A stretch of DNA of 64,000 nt. It comes from Firmicutes bacterium TM09-10. GTDB lineage: Bacteria; Bacillota; Clostridia; Lachnospirales; Lachnospiraceae. This document shows, one piece after another, positions 51,601 through 59,600 of this stretch. A program made the position numbers and the translations under genes. The DNA is taken from assembly GCA_003481005.1 (NCBI GenBank), contig QUKC01000010.1:62001-126000 (forward strand), in the 5' to 3' direction. Positions within the stretch are counted from its first letter, which is position 1. Each line of letters begins with the position of its first letter. Below the pieces are notes generated by a model, which did not search any database, was not told where the DNA came from, and saw only the letters and a program-made list of their open reading frames with translations.

Positions 51601-52333
51601 AGCCGCAGATCCAGTTGCCGAATACATCATAAAGCAGCTCTTCCTTCAACCCGTCCAGATCGTATTTGTCCCCGTCCATGCTGCGCACAACCGGATTGTC
51701 ATAGGCTACAATCGCCTCATCCGCCGCCCGGATAATATCGTACTGATGCCTGTAGCTCGTCTCCTGCTCTTTTTCGTAGCACTGTCTGCCATTTACTAAA
51801 ATCACGGCGTAATTATAGAAAGCAAATAACACCCGCCTGCGGACATTCCAGTCCTCAATCTCGGCATAATGCGCCAGCTGTTTCCGTTCCACATCAAAAC
51901 ACGCCGCCGCGTCCTCGTAATCCTTCTGCATGCTAAACTGGCTGTAAAAATTTCCCAGCACATGCACCGTGATCAGCAGACTGTCCCTGTCGTTTTCCTT
52001 TTCAAAAAAGCGCCGCAGCAGCTTTCCCGTCCGGATGCACACCAACCGGTCGCAGACGCCCTGTTCCCCCAGATCAACCAGTCCCTTTAAAAATTCCGCC
52101 GCCAGTTCCTTTGTCAGCCTGCTCTCCTGTTCCAGAAACGGACGCAGATACAGGTTCAAAAGCGCCTCGTTCTCCACATAAATCTGCCGGAGCCCTCTGG
52201 ATTTTGCCCGCAGGTTCTCCATCCAGACTTCCTGATCCTCCGCATCTAAAACTGCTTCGTTGAGCGCTTCCTCCCGTTCCAGATTTCTTTTATATTGTTC
52301 AAAAAATTCTACGATGTTGGATCTGGTTATCAT
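48692..52333 (-). CDS. Large hybrid sensor histidine kinase with HD-GYP-like and PAS regions
   Basis: 1213 residues from MITRSNIVEFF, the start overlapping the previous stop (ATGA). No membrane segment, so cytoplasmic. Residues 1-430 are helical and unrecognised. Residues 430-600 resemble HD-GYP (YDIGK, HHKSYDGKHGYP) but the first HD pair is YD. A PAS-like fold lies at 695-810, HisKA with phospho-His in MSHDIRTPMNAI near 847, then HATPase_c (DNGIGMS, GTGLGMSI) and a C-terminal receiver (AEDNELN, phospho-Asp in VFMDVQMPEMDG). It receives a signal and passes phosphate internally; the output partner is unknown. Confidence 0.9.
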   Translation of the reverse strand: MITRSNIVEFFEQYKRNLEREEALNEAVLDAEDQEVWMENLRAKSRGLRQIYVENEALLNLYLRPFLEQESRLTKELAAEFLKGLVDLGEQGVCDRLVCIRTGKLLRRFFEKENDRDSLLITVHVLGNFYSQFSMQKDYEDAAACFDVERKQLAHYAEIEDWNVRRRVLFAFYNYAVILVNGRQCYEKEQETSYRHQYDIIRAADEAIVAYDNPVVRSMDGDKYDLDGLKEELLYDVFGNWICGCDQRNDMIPEMLERCCRLLDGLYQDALKESLQAHPGKGEDSLEVACGIQDEIYCNYWKAKVYLEKIGLEEYLHKMMEYFEATRNDFGDETTAIVDSRGYQINMYHLVNLAGTPGLAEHTELLEKVGQFILPRFTEFVEKLPRNDRATFVNGTVRSALMELFRTLGTKRVDAYYFLNMLINRDEISLMHSILVERLALVLLRHVMDEKPELLVGMRNTANVVEVLEKRGEFEKFVSDTALFYDIGKLNYLELILLQNRRLEPEEMELLREHSREGYEMLKKLNFDPELCDVALGHHKSYDGKHGYPANFDHTASSARFMIDLFRICDRMEAATDEIGRVYRQNRKIEAFWEELKLGAGYLYQPQLVEMILNDDGLRGELSYLCSGGRMAVYYSAYHDFVGGRVEKKPNVGAGAFAEAELLHQEQAGTANMLLANIQEENRGQRQVLASLAKSTILLARICLDEDHVYLVHHIDDPVLEGLQEGTFQEFADSIVNQCVHPDDLQQVKRLRDYGVLGERLMSMDGSFELEIRVWIKDHYRWMRLQFVMAEEKNGSPQVVVLSVRDIDTVKKQQEQLKEAMEFAQEQAERANRAKSIFLSNMSHDIRTPMNAIMGMTRIASENIGEPERVMDCLGKIEQASGHLLKLINEVLNMSKIESGRMELIEKPILIHSVVDNVLMLLQDNIEKKKMTLQVDMDRLPEESVYGDATRILEILLNLASNAVKYTPEGGTIRFLAEKREEIGSDQIYRFVVQDNGIGMSKEFLEKLFEPFAREQKVADGKFEGTGLGMSITKAFVEMMGGDIRVDSKEEEGTTFEVLLRLKKAEAAVTEERGKVWRLDECRGRFEQNRLLLAEDNELNREILKELIRETGISIEEAVNGTEAVRLVQNNPEDYFDLVFMDVQMPEMDGYEAARQIRQYEKKLKRKHLPIIALTANVFAEDSERALRAGMDAHMGKPVEVPQLLATMMHWIG

Positions 52334-52704
52334 CCACATTCCTTTCCAAAACTGTTTTCTTCTTTCTTCCCATTCTCTTCCCTGACTTCTTCCTTAATCT
52401 CCCAGTGAATCAGGAAGGTCAATGCGGCGCGCAGACCGATAATACCGGCAACTGTCAGGATTTCTTTCCATTCCCGCACAATAACCGTCTTTAAAATTTC
52501 GCTGCAGAGCTTAAATTCCAGCCCGACCGCCAGCCCCTGCGCCAGCGTAATTTTCATTTCCGGCTTTCTGCGCACATAATTCCAGAACCCTTTTGCCCCG
52601 GAAATAATAATGACAACAACTCCGATAAATTCAAAGCACAGAATCGCAATCTCTACAATGTGCTGCATCACAAGCTCCATCATTTCTATCATACTGTCCC
52701 ACAT
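52330..52704 (-). CDS. DUF1622 family membrane protein
   Basis: 124 residues from MWDSMIEMMELV, with GGAGG 5 nt before. Membrane segments near residues 15-37 (IAILCFEFIGVVVIIISGA) and 70-100, with LAQGLAVGLEFKLCSEILKT in parts as the family's conserved core. Function unknown in the family. Its stop overlaps the start of the histidine kinase gene, so the two are made together and it may anchor or feed the kinase. Confidence 0.85.
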   Translation of the reverse strand: MWDSMIEMMELVMQHIVEIAILCFEFIGVVVIIISGAKGFWNYVRRKPEMKITLAQGLAVGLEFKLCSEILKTVIVREWKEILTVAGIIGLRAALTFLIHWEIKEEVREENGKKEENSFGKECG

Positions 52705-52868
52705 AACATCCTCCGTTCTGCAATCGCTATTGCGACATTGCGTCTCTCCTTTTGTGATAGTTCCATGATAACCCGATCCACCTGTTTTCACAAGAAAAAA
52801 ACTGCAGCGCCTGACCGGAACCTCGCTCGTCTCCGTCTACGCTGCAGTATCTCTTTTGGCACGCTGTT

Positions 52869-53402
52869 CTATTGTTCGATAAAGCGTCCAATTTCGTCCA
52901 GATCTGCGGATACCAGAACCCGCTTGAAGTCTTCTTTTTCCGAAAATCCGACTTCCACCATCTCCTCAAAAATCTTCTTCAATGCCTGATAATAGCCGTC
53001 GGTATCAAACAGCACGCACGCCTTGTTTTCGATTCCAAGCCGCGCCAGGCAGATGACCTCTGAGATCTCATCCAGCGTTCCCGGTCCTCCCGGCAGCGCC
53101 ACATAAGCGTCCGCAAGCTCGATCATTTTCTGCTTGCGCTCCGCCATATCCTTTGTCTCGATGCACTCTGTCAGCCCCGGATGGCGCCGTTCCTGAATCA
53201 GCTTCACATCGGGAATCACGCCAATGACCTTGCCGCCGCCTGCTAAAACCGCGTCCGCTGTCGCGCCCATCAGTCCCGTGCGGGAGCCGCCGTAAACAAG
53301 GGTATGCCCGTTTTGGGCGATCCAGCTGCCGAGTGCTTTTGCACCTTCCGTAAAGGAAGGGCGGTTGCCCGACGCTGAGCCGCAATATACTGCAATATTC
53401 AT
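52869..53402 (-). CDS. LOG family protein (nucleoside monophosphate phosphoribohydrolase)
   Basis: 177 residues from MNIAVYCGSASGNR, with GGAG 6 nt upstream. The lysine-decarboxylase-like Rossmann fold carries the LOG motif ALPGGPGTLDEI and an upstream GGSRTGLMG. LOG enzymes release free bases from nucleoside 5'-monophosphates, cytokinin-type in plants. The bacterial role is usually base salvage. Old databases name it lysine decarboxylase, which is wrong for this motif set. Confidence 0.92.
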   Translation of the reverse strand: MNIAVYCGSASGNRPSFTEGAKALGSWIAQNGHTLVYGGSRTGLMGATADAVLAGGGKVIGVIPDVKLIQERRHPGLTECIETKDMAERKQKMIELADAYVALPGGPGTLDEISEVICLARLGIENKACVLFDTDGYYQALKKIFEEMVEVGFSEKEDFKRVLVSADLDEIGRFIEQ

Positions 53403-53502
53403 ATCTGTCTCCATTTCTGCCGCGCTGCCCGGCTGCGCATTCCGTCATAATCTGACAGCACTGCCTGTTTTCAATCGCTCCGTGCATCCCGTCATGCCGG
53501 CA

Positions 53503-53946
53503 CTATTTTTCTTCTGTAATCTCTTTATAAAATGCCACTGCACCGGCAATATCCGCCTCATCCGGGTGTCCCTTTGCAAGACCGCCCATCAGTTTAAACG
53601 GCCCGAACGTATCGTAGCCCTTGCAGCCATATTTTCCCAGAAGGACGCTGTTTTTGGCTGTCAGCGCTTTTTCGATCGAAGTATAATCCGCTTTGCCTCC
53701 GTAGGTGCTGATAAAAAAGGTCTGCTTATTCTGGGGCATATTGACTGCCGCAAAATTCAGTACCGCCTGATGAAATTTCGAATAGTAAATGCCGGATGCA
53801 AATCCGATCCTGTCGTATCGGTTCAAATCCTTTTCCGGAACCTTTACCGCATCAATCAGATCCACCTCATATGCCGCCGCGATTGCGTCCAGCAGCTTCT
53901 TCGTATTCCCATGATGAGTGGATGCGTACACAATTGCTGTTTTCAT
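53503..53946 (-). CDS. Flavodoxin-like protein
   Basis: 147 residues, RBS AGGAGA. The N-terminal FMN phosphate loop is ASTHHGNTKKL, and the 80s loop region is STYGGKAD. It is near the length of a short-chain flavodoxin, and the C-terminus is regular. It carries one or two electrons in low-potential reactions. A promoter (53985-54013) lies upstream. The partner is unknown. Confidence 0.87.
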   Translation of the reverse strand: MKTAIVYASTHHGNTKKLLDAIAAAYEVDLIDAVKVPEKDLNRYDRIGFASGIYYSKFHQAVLNFAAVNMPQNKQTFFISTYGGKADYTSIEKALTAKNSVLLGKYGCKGYDTFGPFKLMGGLAKGHPDEADIAGAVAFYKEITEEK

Positions 53947-53984
53947 GATCTGTCTCCTGCCTTTTTGCTTACGCTCTGTTTTTT

Positions 53985-54013
53985 ATTATACTTCCCGACA
54001 GACCGGAAATCAA
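53985..54013 (-). promoter_or_regulatory. Promoter of the flavodoxin gene
   Basis: TTGATT (54008-54013), 17 bp, TATAAT (53985-53990). Confidence 0.65.
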
Positions 54014-54037
54014 TGGACGATTTTGTACGCCGTCTGC

Positions 54038-54066
54038 TTGTCTTTTCCCAATGCACAGCGTAAAAT
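54038..54066 (+). promoter_or_regulatory. Promoter of the sulfatase gene
   Basis: TTGTCT (54038-54043), 17 bp, TAAAAT (54061-54066), 44 nt before the start codon. Confidence 0.6.
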
Positions 54067-54109
54067 GAAGCCAACGAACTTATCCTGACAAAATGCGAGG
54101 TATTCTTTC

Positions 54110-55618
54110 ATGGGCTGTAAAAATATTTTACTCATCACAAGTGACCAACAGCATTACAACACGATCGGCATCAACAATCCGGAGATTGAAACGCCAAACC
54201 TCGACCGTCTGGCAAGGCAGGGCATGCTTTTTTCCCGCGCATACTGCCCCAATCCGACCTGCACGCCGACCCGTGCTTCCCTGATTACAGGGCTTTATCC
54301 TTCCCAGCACGGCGCGTGGACGCTCGGCACCAAGCTGCCCGAATGCGTTCCGACGATCGGCGATTATTTAAATAAAGAAGGCTACGAAACTGCCCTGATC
54401 GGCAAGGCGCATTTCCAGCCAATCAACTCCACCGAAGAATATCCCTCCCTGGAATCCGAGCCGCTTTTACAGGATCTGGATTTCTGGAAAGATTTCCACG
54501 GTCCATTCTATGGTTTTAATCATATAGAGCTTGCCCGAAATCACACGAATGAATTTCTCGTCGGTCAGCATTACGCGCTCTGGATGGAAGAAAAGGGCTG
54601 TAAAAACTGGCGCGATTACTTTACCGCCCCGACCGGAACAATGGATCCTGCGCAAAAATATCACTGGGATCTCCCGGAAGAATATCACTACGACGCCTGG
54701 ATCGCGGAACGCAGCTGTGCAATGCTGGATCAGTATAAAAAAGACGGTAAACCGTTCTTTTTATGGTCGAGCTTTTTCGATCCGCATCCCGACTATCTTG
54801 CTCCGTCCCCATGGGACACCATGTATCAGGGCAGAAAACTTACCCTTCCGTCTGTCGTGCCCGGCGAGCATGAAAACAGCCCCCGCCAGCACCAGCTGAC
54901 CCAGCAGGAGCATCCCGACTTTTCTTCCTATAAAGAAAGCGGCTATTTGATGCACGGCATGCACAGCCATGTCCGCACCGACCGCAATCCCCGCCGCGAT
55001 ATGGAAGTTTACTACGGTATGATTTCCCTGATGGACAAATATATCGGCAAAATCCTCGACCACCTCGACGTGCTCGGACTCACAGAGGATACACTCGTTG
55101 TCTTTACGACCGACCACGGTAATCTGTTCGGTCAGCACGGTCTTTATGCAAAAGGACCTTTCCTCTATGAAGACCTGCTGCGCGTCCCGCTGATCGCACG
55201 CTGCCCCGGCATGATCGCGCCCGGCACAACGACGGACTCCCTGCAGTCGCTCGTCGATATCACTCCAACTTTTCTGGACTGCCTCGGTCTGCCCATTCCG
55301 TACCACATGACCGGCATCAGCGAAAAGCCCGTTTGGGACGGCTCCGTCGATACGCTGCGCAGCTGCATTCTTGCCGAGCATCATCATGAACCGACGACAA
55401 TCCAGGAACGTGCCTATGTCGATTCCCGCTATAAGCTCGTTGTCTATCAGGAAGACGGCACCGGAGAGCTTTATGACCTCGAGGAAGACCCGCAGGAGCT
55501 CAATAACCTCTGGGCGCAGCCTCAGTACGCCGACTTGAAAAACGACCTTCTTTTAAAATATATCCGGGCAGACTTATCCCGCGAAAGCAAATCGATGCCG
55601 CGGATTGCAAATGCGTGA
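54110..55618 (+). CDS. Cys-type sulfatase
   Basis: 502 residues, with GAGG upstream. The formylglycine motif is CTPTRASLITG (CxPxR) near residue 51, and metal ligands are TSDQQH at the N-terminus and TTDHGNLFGQHG in the second half. No signal peptide, so it is cytoplasmic. It removes sulfate esters from sugars, mucin fragments or steroids, or may be a phosphonate or carbohydrate hydrolase of the same fold. The Cys must be oxidised by an anaerobic maturase (anSME), which is not in this window. Confidence 0.92.
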   Translation: MGCKNILLITSDQQHYNTIGINNPEIETPNLDRLARQGMLFSRAYCPNPTCTPTRASLITGLYPSQHGAWTLGTKLPECVPTIGDYLNKEGYETALIGKAHFQPINSTEEYPSLESEPLLQDLDFWKDFHGPFYGFNHIELARNHTNEFLVGQHYALWMEEKGCKNWRDYFTAPTGTMDPAQKYHWDLPEEYHYDAWIAERSCAMLDQYKKDGKPFFLWSSFFDPHPDYLAPSPWDTMYQGRKLTLPSVVPGEHENSPRQHQLTQQEHPDFSSYKESGYLMHGMHSHVRTDRNPRRDMEVYYGMISLMDKYIGKILDHLDVLGLTEDTLVVFTTDHGNLFGQHGLYAKGPFLYEDLLRVPLIARCPGMIAPGTTTDSLQSLVDITPTFLDCLGLPIPYHMTGISEKPVWDGSVDTLRSCILAEHHHEPTTIQERAYVDSRYKLVVYQEDGTGELYDLEEDPQELNNLWAQPQYADLKNDLLLKYIRADLSRESKSMPRIANA

Positions 55619-55677
55619 GCGACATCCGATTTTTCTATTGCTATTTCCAATATAGAGTGTTAGAATGCCCGTATAAG

Positions 55678-55718
55678 CAGATTGTACGCTTTTCTTCGAC
55701 AAATTATCGTACAATCTG
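55678..55718. other. Inverted repeat before the lysine riboswitch
   Basis: CAGATTGTACG and CGTACAATCTG are perfect 11-bp arms 19 bp apart, 10 nt before the riboswitch. Possibly an operator or a 5' stabilising hairpin. Confidence 0.5.
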
Positions 55719-55727
55719 CCGTAACAA

Positions 55728-55960
55728 AACACGATAGAGGCGCGGACTTCATCAGTACCGTGCAGGAGAACGCTCAGGACAGCTGCCTGCATAAGAAAGG
55801 GGATTCCGCCGAAGGGATTTATCCGTCCGGGATGCTTCCCTGGGCTGCATCAGAATATGCTGCAGACTGTCACAATTATGTGGAGCGCTATCTGATATTG
55901 CCAAAAAGAGGAAAAAGACCGTAGATGTGGCAAGATTAGCGCCGCATCTACGTTTTTTTG
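55728..55960 (+). promoter_or_regulatory. Lysine riboswitch (L box) with terminator
   Basis: The aptamer runs about 55731-55895. It has GATAGAGGCGCGGACTTCAT at the 5' end of helix P1/P2, AAGGGGATTCCGCCGAAG, CTGGGCTGCAT...TGCAGACTGTCA and the closing GGAGCGCTATCT, all lysine-riboswitch landmarks. The expression platform is a terminator (CGTAGATG/CATCTACG with seven T, 55919-55959) 16 nt before the start codon. High lysine should stop transcription. Confidence 0.9.
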
Positions 55961-55975
55961 TAAAGGAGAAAGATT

Positions 55976-57604
55976 ATGAAACCATTCAAACTGCCTGCAA
56001 GGCTCTGGCAAACTCTTCTGCTCGTTCTGACCGCAGCTGCATTCAGCCCACTGTCTGTTTTCGCAGCAGAAGCAGAGGAAGAAGCTTACACTCCGTCCGT
56101 TTATGCAACCGCATGGGCGCTGCTGCCTCCCATCATCGCGATTGGTCTTGCGCTGATCACAAAAGAAGTTTATAGTTCCTTATTTTTAGGAATTGTAATG
56201 GGAGGTTTGTTATACTCCGGTTTTTCCTTTGAAGGAACGACCATGCATGTTCTCGAAGACGGATTTATCAGTGTGCTGTCCGACAGCTATAACGTCGGCA
56301 TCCTGATCTTTTTGGTTATCCTCGGCACAATGGTCAGCCTGATGAACCGTGCCGGCGGCTCCGCTGCGTTCGGCCGCTGGGCCCAGAAAAAAATCAAAAC
56401 AAGAGTCGGTGCACAGCTTTCTGCCATTGCCCTCGGCATTTTAATTTTTATTGATGACTATTTCAACTGCCTGACTGTCGGCAGCGTTATGCGCCCCGTC
56501 ACAGACAGCCATAAGGTATCCCGCGCAAAGCTGTCTTACCTGATCGACGCAACCGCAGCACCGATCTGCATCATCGCGCCGATTTCTTCCTGGGCCGCTG
56601 CAGTCAGCGGCTTTGTAGAAGGCGAAGACGGTTTCTCCATCTTTGTCCGCGCAATTCCTTATAACTATTATGCACTGTTCACCATCGCCATGATGATTCT
56701 GATTACCGTATGGAACTTTGATTACGGCCCGATGGCAAAATATGAGACAAATGCTTTAAAGGGCGATCTGTTCTCCGACAGCAAGGAAGAAAAAGACACC
56801 CAGCGGACCTTTGAGAACCCCAATGGCCGTGTGCTCGACCTCATTCTACCGGTTCTCGTGCTGATCGTCTGCTGTGTCCTCGGTATGCTGTATTCCGGCG
56901 GCTTCTTCTCCGGCGTCGATTTCGTTTCCGCATTCGCTGGCAGCGATGCTTCCGTTGGACTTGCCCTCGGCAGTATTTTTGCCCTGCTGCTCACGATTCT
57001 TTACTACTGCCTGCGCCGGATTATGAGCTTCCGGGAATACTGCGACTGTCTGCCTTACGGTTTCAAGGCCATGGTTCCCGCAATCCTGATCCTGACCTTT
57101 GCCTGGACCTTAAAGGCCATGACCGACAGCCTCGGCGCTGCGGATTTTGTTGCCGGTACCATCAGCCAGGCAGCTGGAAACCTGATGGCGCTCCTGCCTG
57201 CCATCATCTTCCTGATCGGTGCGTTCCTTGCCTTTGCCACCGGAACCAGCTGGGGAACCTTTGGTATCCTGATCCCGATCGTTGTTGCAGTGTTCCAGAA
57301 CACCGACCCGCAGCTGATGATTATCTCCATCTCCGCCTGCATGGCCGGCGCTGTCTGCGGCGACCACTGCTCCCCTATCTCCGATACGACGATCATGGCT
57401 TCCGCCGGTGCACAGTGTGAGCATGTCACCCATGTCACCACGCAGCTGCCCTACGTCATCACCGTTGCAGCTGTTTCCTTCGTCACCTACCTGATCGCCG
57501 GATTCGTCCGCAATGCCCTGATTATGCTCGTGATCGGCTTTGCACTGATGGTTGCAACGCTGTATGTGATCAAGCAGATCGCGGGAAATAAGCAAACCGC
57601 GTAA
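55976..57604 (+). CDS. lysW: NhaC-family transporter, probable lysine importer
   Basis: 542 residues, RBS AAAGGAG. An N-terminal segment ending in VFAAEAEEEAY resembles a signal or first membrane helix. About 11 more segments follow, with NhaC motifs IDDYFNCLTVGSVMRP, ATGTSWGTFGILIPI and CGDHCSPISDTTIMASAGA. By sequence it is a Na+/H+ antiporter relative. The lysine riboswitch directly upstream points to lysine transport, as proposed for the LysW group of this family. Confidence 0.88.
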   Translation: MKPFKLPARLWQTLLLVLTAAAFSPLSVFAAEAEEEAYTPSVYATAWALLPPIIAIGLALITKEVYSSLFLGIVMGGLLYSGFSFEGTTMHVLEDGFISVLSDSYNVGILIFLVILGTMVSLMNRAGGSAAFGRWAQKKIKTRVGAQLSAIALGILIFIDDYFNCLTVGSVMRPVTDSHKVSRAKLSYLIDATAAPICIIAPISSWAAAVSGFVEGEDGFSIFVRAIPYNYYALFTIAMMILITVWNFDYGPMAKYETNALKGDLFSDSKEEKDTQRTFENPNGRVLDLILPVLVLIVCCVLGMLYSGGFFSGVDFVSAFAGSDASVGLALGSIFALLLTILYYCLRRIMSFREYCDCLPYGFKAMVPAILILTFAWTLKAMTDSLGAADFVAGTISQAAGNLMALLPAIIFLIGAFLAFATGTSWGTFGILIPIVVAVFQNTDPQLMIISISACMAGAVCGDHCSPISDTTIMASAGAQCEHVTHVTTQLPYVITVAAVSFVTYLIAGFVRNALIMLVIGFALMVATLYVIKQIAGNKQTA

Positions 57605-57671
57605 GTTAAGAAAAGCATGCAGCGGAGGATTTTGGGTCCGCCGCTGTGCGGGCGCGAAAGTTGTTCGCATC

Positions 57672-57737
57672 AAAAAACTGGCGCGCTGTCAGTGGATTCC
57701 AATGGTTTCCACCGGCAGCACGCCAGTTTTATTTTTT
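57672..57737. terminator. Bidirectional terminator between lysW and pgi
   Basis: AAAACTGGCG and CGCCAGTTTT close a long hairpin with inner pairs (CTG/CAG, TGG/CCA). A-runs and T-runs flank it, so it serves both convergent genes. Confidence 0.8.
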
Positions 57738-57774
57738 ATCTTTTCTTATCCTATGAAAAGTCACAGTCAGCCTA

Positions 57775-59355
57775 TCAGATATTCAGCAGGTCGCTATATA
57801 CCTTCAGTGCACCGTCTGTCTCATGGGCCAGTACGCGTTTTGCCAGAACCTTACCCAGCTGTACGCCTTCCTGATCGAAGCTGTTTACATTCCATGCAAA
57901 GCCCTGGAACATAACCTTATTTTCAAAATGTGCAAGCAGTGCACCCAGAGTCTTAGGGGTCAGCTGGTCGCCGATGATAATGCTGGAAGGACGTCCGCCT
58001 TCGAAATTCTTATTGCGGTTATCATCTGCCTTACCGCAGGCAAATGCAACGATCTGTGCAGCCACGTTTGCGCACAGCTTCTGCTGGCTGGTGCTGCCCT
58101 GAATGACAACGTCCGTGCCGATCTGGCTGTCCTTAAATCCGATAAACTGCAGCGGAACGATATCGGTTCCCTGATGCAGCAGCTGATAGAAGGAATGCTG
58201 TCCGTTGGTTCCGGGCTCACCGAAGATCAGCGGTCCTGTCACATAGTCAATCGGCTCGCCAAAGCGGTTGACGGATTTACCATTGGATTCCATATCCATC
58301 TGCTGTAAATGTGCAGGGAAACGGCTCAGTGCCTGGGAATAGGGCAATACAGCTGTTGCAGGATAGCCCAGCACGTTGCGCTCATATACACCGATCAGTG
58401 CATCCAGCATTTCCGGGTTCTCCAGCAGGTTCTTGTTGGTCGCTCTGCGGTCAACCTCTGCTGCGCCCTCCAGAAACTGTGCGAATACTTCCGGTCCGAA
58501 TGCCAGAGATAATACTGCACCGCCAACTGCAGAGGTGGAAGAATACCGTCCGCCGATAAAATCATCCATGAAAAATGCTGCAAGGTAATCCTCACTCTTT
58601 GCCAGAGGAGAAGTCTCACTGGTAACTGCGATCATATGCTTCGATGCATCAAGTCCTGCCTTTGCCAGCGCATCCTTTACAAAGGATTCGTTGGTCAGAG
58701 TTTCCAGTGTCGTACCGGATTTGGAAACCAGCACGAACAGGGAATGCTCTACATCGATGGAATTTAAAACTGCAGCCGCATCATCCGGGTCAACGTTGCT
58801 GATGAATTTTGCTTCCATCTTGAATGCACCGTTTTTCTTTGCCCAGTTCTCCATTGCAAGATACATGGCACGGGGGCCTAAGTCACTTCCGCCGATACCG
58901 ATCTGTACAACTGTTGTAAACTTCTCGCCTGCAGCGTTAGTGATTTCACCGGCATGTACCTGATTGGCAAACTCTGCGATCCGCTTCTGCTGTGTTACAT
59001 AAAATTCGCGCTTATCTACGCCGTCTGCCTCGACCTTGCCGCCCAGCTGTCCACGTGTCAGCTGATGCAGAACCAGACGCTTCTCTCCTGTATTGATGAC
59101 TGCACCATTGTACAATGACTCATATTTTTCTACCAGCTGAGCCTCTTTGGCAAGCTTGTCCAGAATTGCGAGCACATTGTCATCGACTGCTTTTGCCGCA
59201 TAATTAAAAGTCAGCCCATCCACGATGGGGGTGCTGTAGGTTTTTACACGCTCTGCGCCATTTTCTCCGGACATCACTTCCGCCAGATTGATACGCTCTG
59301 CTTTTTCCAGCTCCTGATAAGAAGCCAGTGTATCCAAATTGTTCCAGTTCAGCAT
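57775..59355 (-). CDS. pgi: Glucose-6-phosphate isomerase
   Basis: 526 residues from MLNWNNLDTLASY, after AGGAGGAAT. The SIS-fold core has VQIGIGGSDLGPRAMYLA in parts, VSKSGTTLETLTNESF (phosphate site), GGRYSSTSAVGG and the active-site GEPGTNGQHSFYQLLHQG, with QEGVQLGK near the end. It converts glucose-6-phosphate and fructose-6-phosphate in glycolysis. It is a single gene with its own promoter. Confidence 0.96.
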   Translation of the reverse strand: MLNWNNLDTLASYQELEKAERINLAEVMSGENGAERVKTYSTPIVDGLTFNYAAKAVDDNVLAILDKLAKEAQLVEKYESLYNGAVINTGEKRLVLHQLTRGQLGGKVEADGVDKREFYVTQQKRIAEFANQVHAGEITNAAGEKFTTVVQIGIGGSDLGPRAMYLAMENWAKKNGAFKMEAKFISNVDPDDAAAVLNSIDVEHSLFVLVSKSGTTLETLTNESFVKDALAKAGLDASKHMIAVTSETSPLAKSEDYLAAFFMDDFIGGRYSSTSAVGGAVLSLAFGPEVFAQFLEGAAEVDRRATNKNLLENPEMLDALIGVYERNVLGYPATAVLPYSQALSRFPAHLQQMDMESNGKSVNRFGEPIDYVTGPLIFGEPGTNGQHSFYQLLHQGTDIVPLQFIGFKDSQIGTDVVIQGSTSQQKLCANVAAQIVAFACGKADDNRNKNFEGGRPSSIIIGDQLTPKTLGALLAHFENKVMFQGFAWNVNSFDQEGVQLGKVLAKRVLAHETDGALKVYSDLLNI

Positions 59356-59423
59356 AACAGATTCCTCCTCATGCAATTTTATTTTTCAGGTTTCCTTGTT
59401 ATAATTCTGACAACTCGTTTTTG

Positions 59424-59452
59424 ATTATACTATTCTGCGTTTCAAAATTCAA
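59424..59452 (-). promoter_or_regulatory. Promoter of pgi
   Basis: TTGAAT (59447-59452), 17 bp, a perfect TATAAT (59424-59429). The leader is about 60 nt. Confidence 0.75.
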
Positions 59453-59600
59453 CAAAAAAACCTAATGTATTTTAAGGAATCTAACATTTGGCACTCTCAT
59501 AAACAATAGTTCCCACGAAAAAAATGATGTCGGGTTCCCCAAATTTTCCTGATAGAAAAGAAGGATTTCATGAAGTTCCTTTTTCGATAAGGACTGTTAT

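Noticed and set aside
52869..53402. Lysine decarboxylase
   Set aside because: The name is an old mis-annotation of LOG proteins; PGGPGTLDE marks a phosphoribohydrolase.
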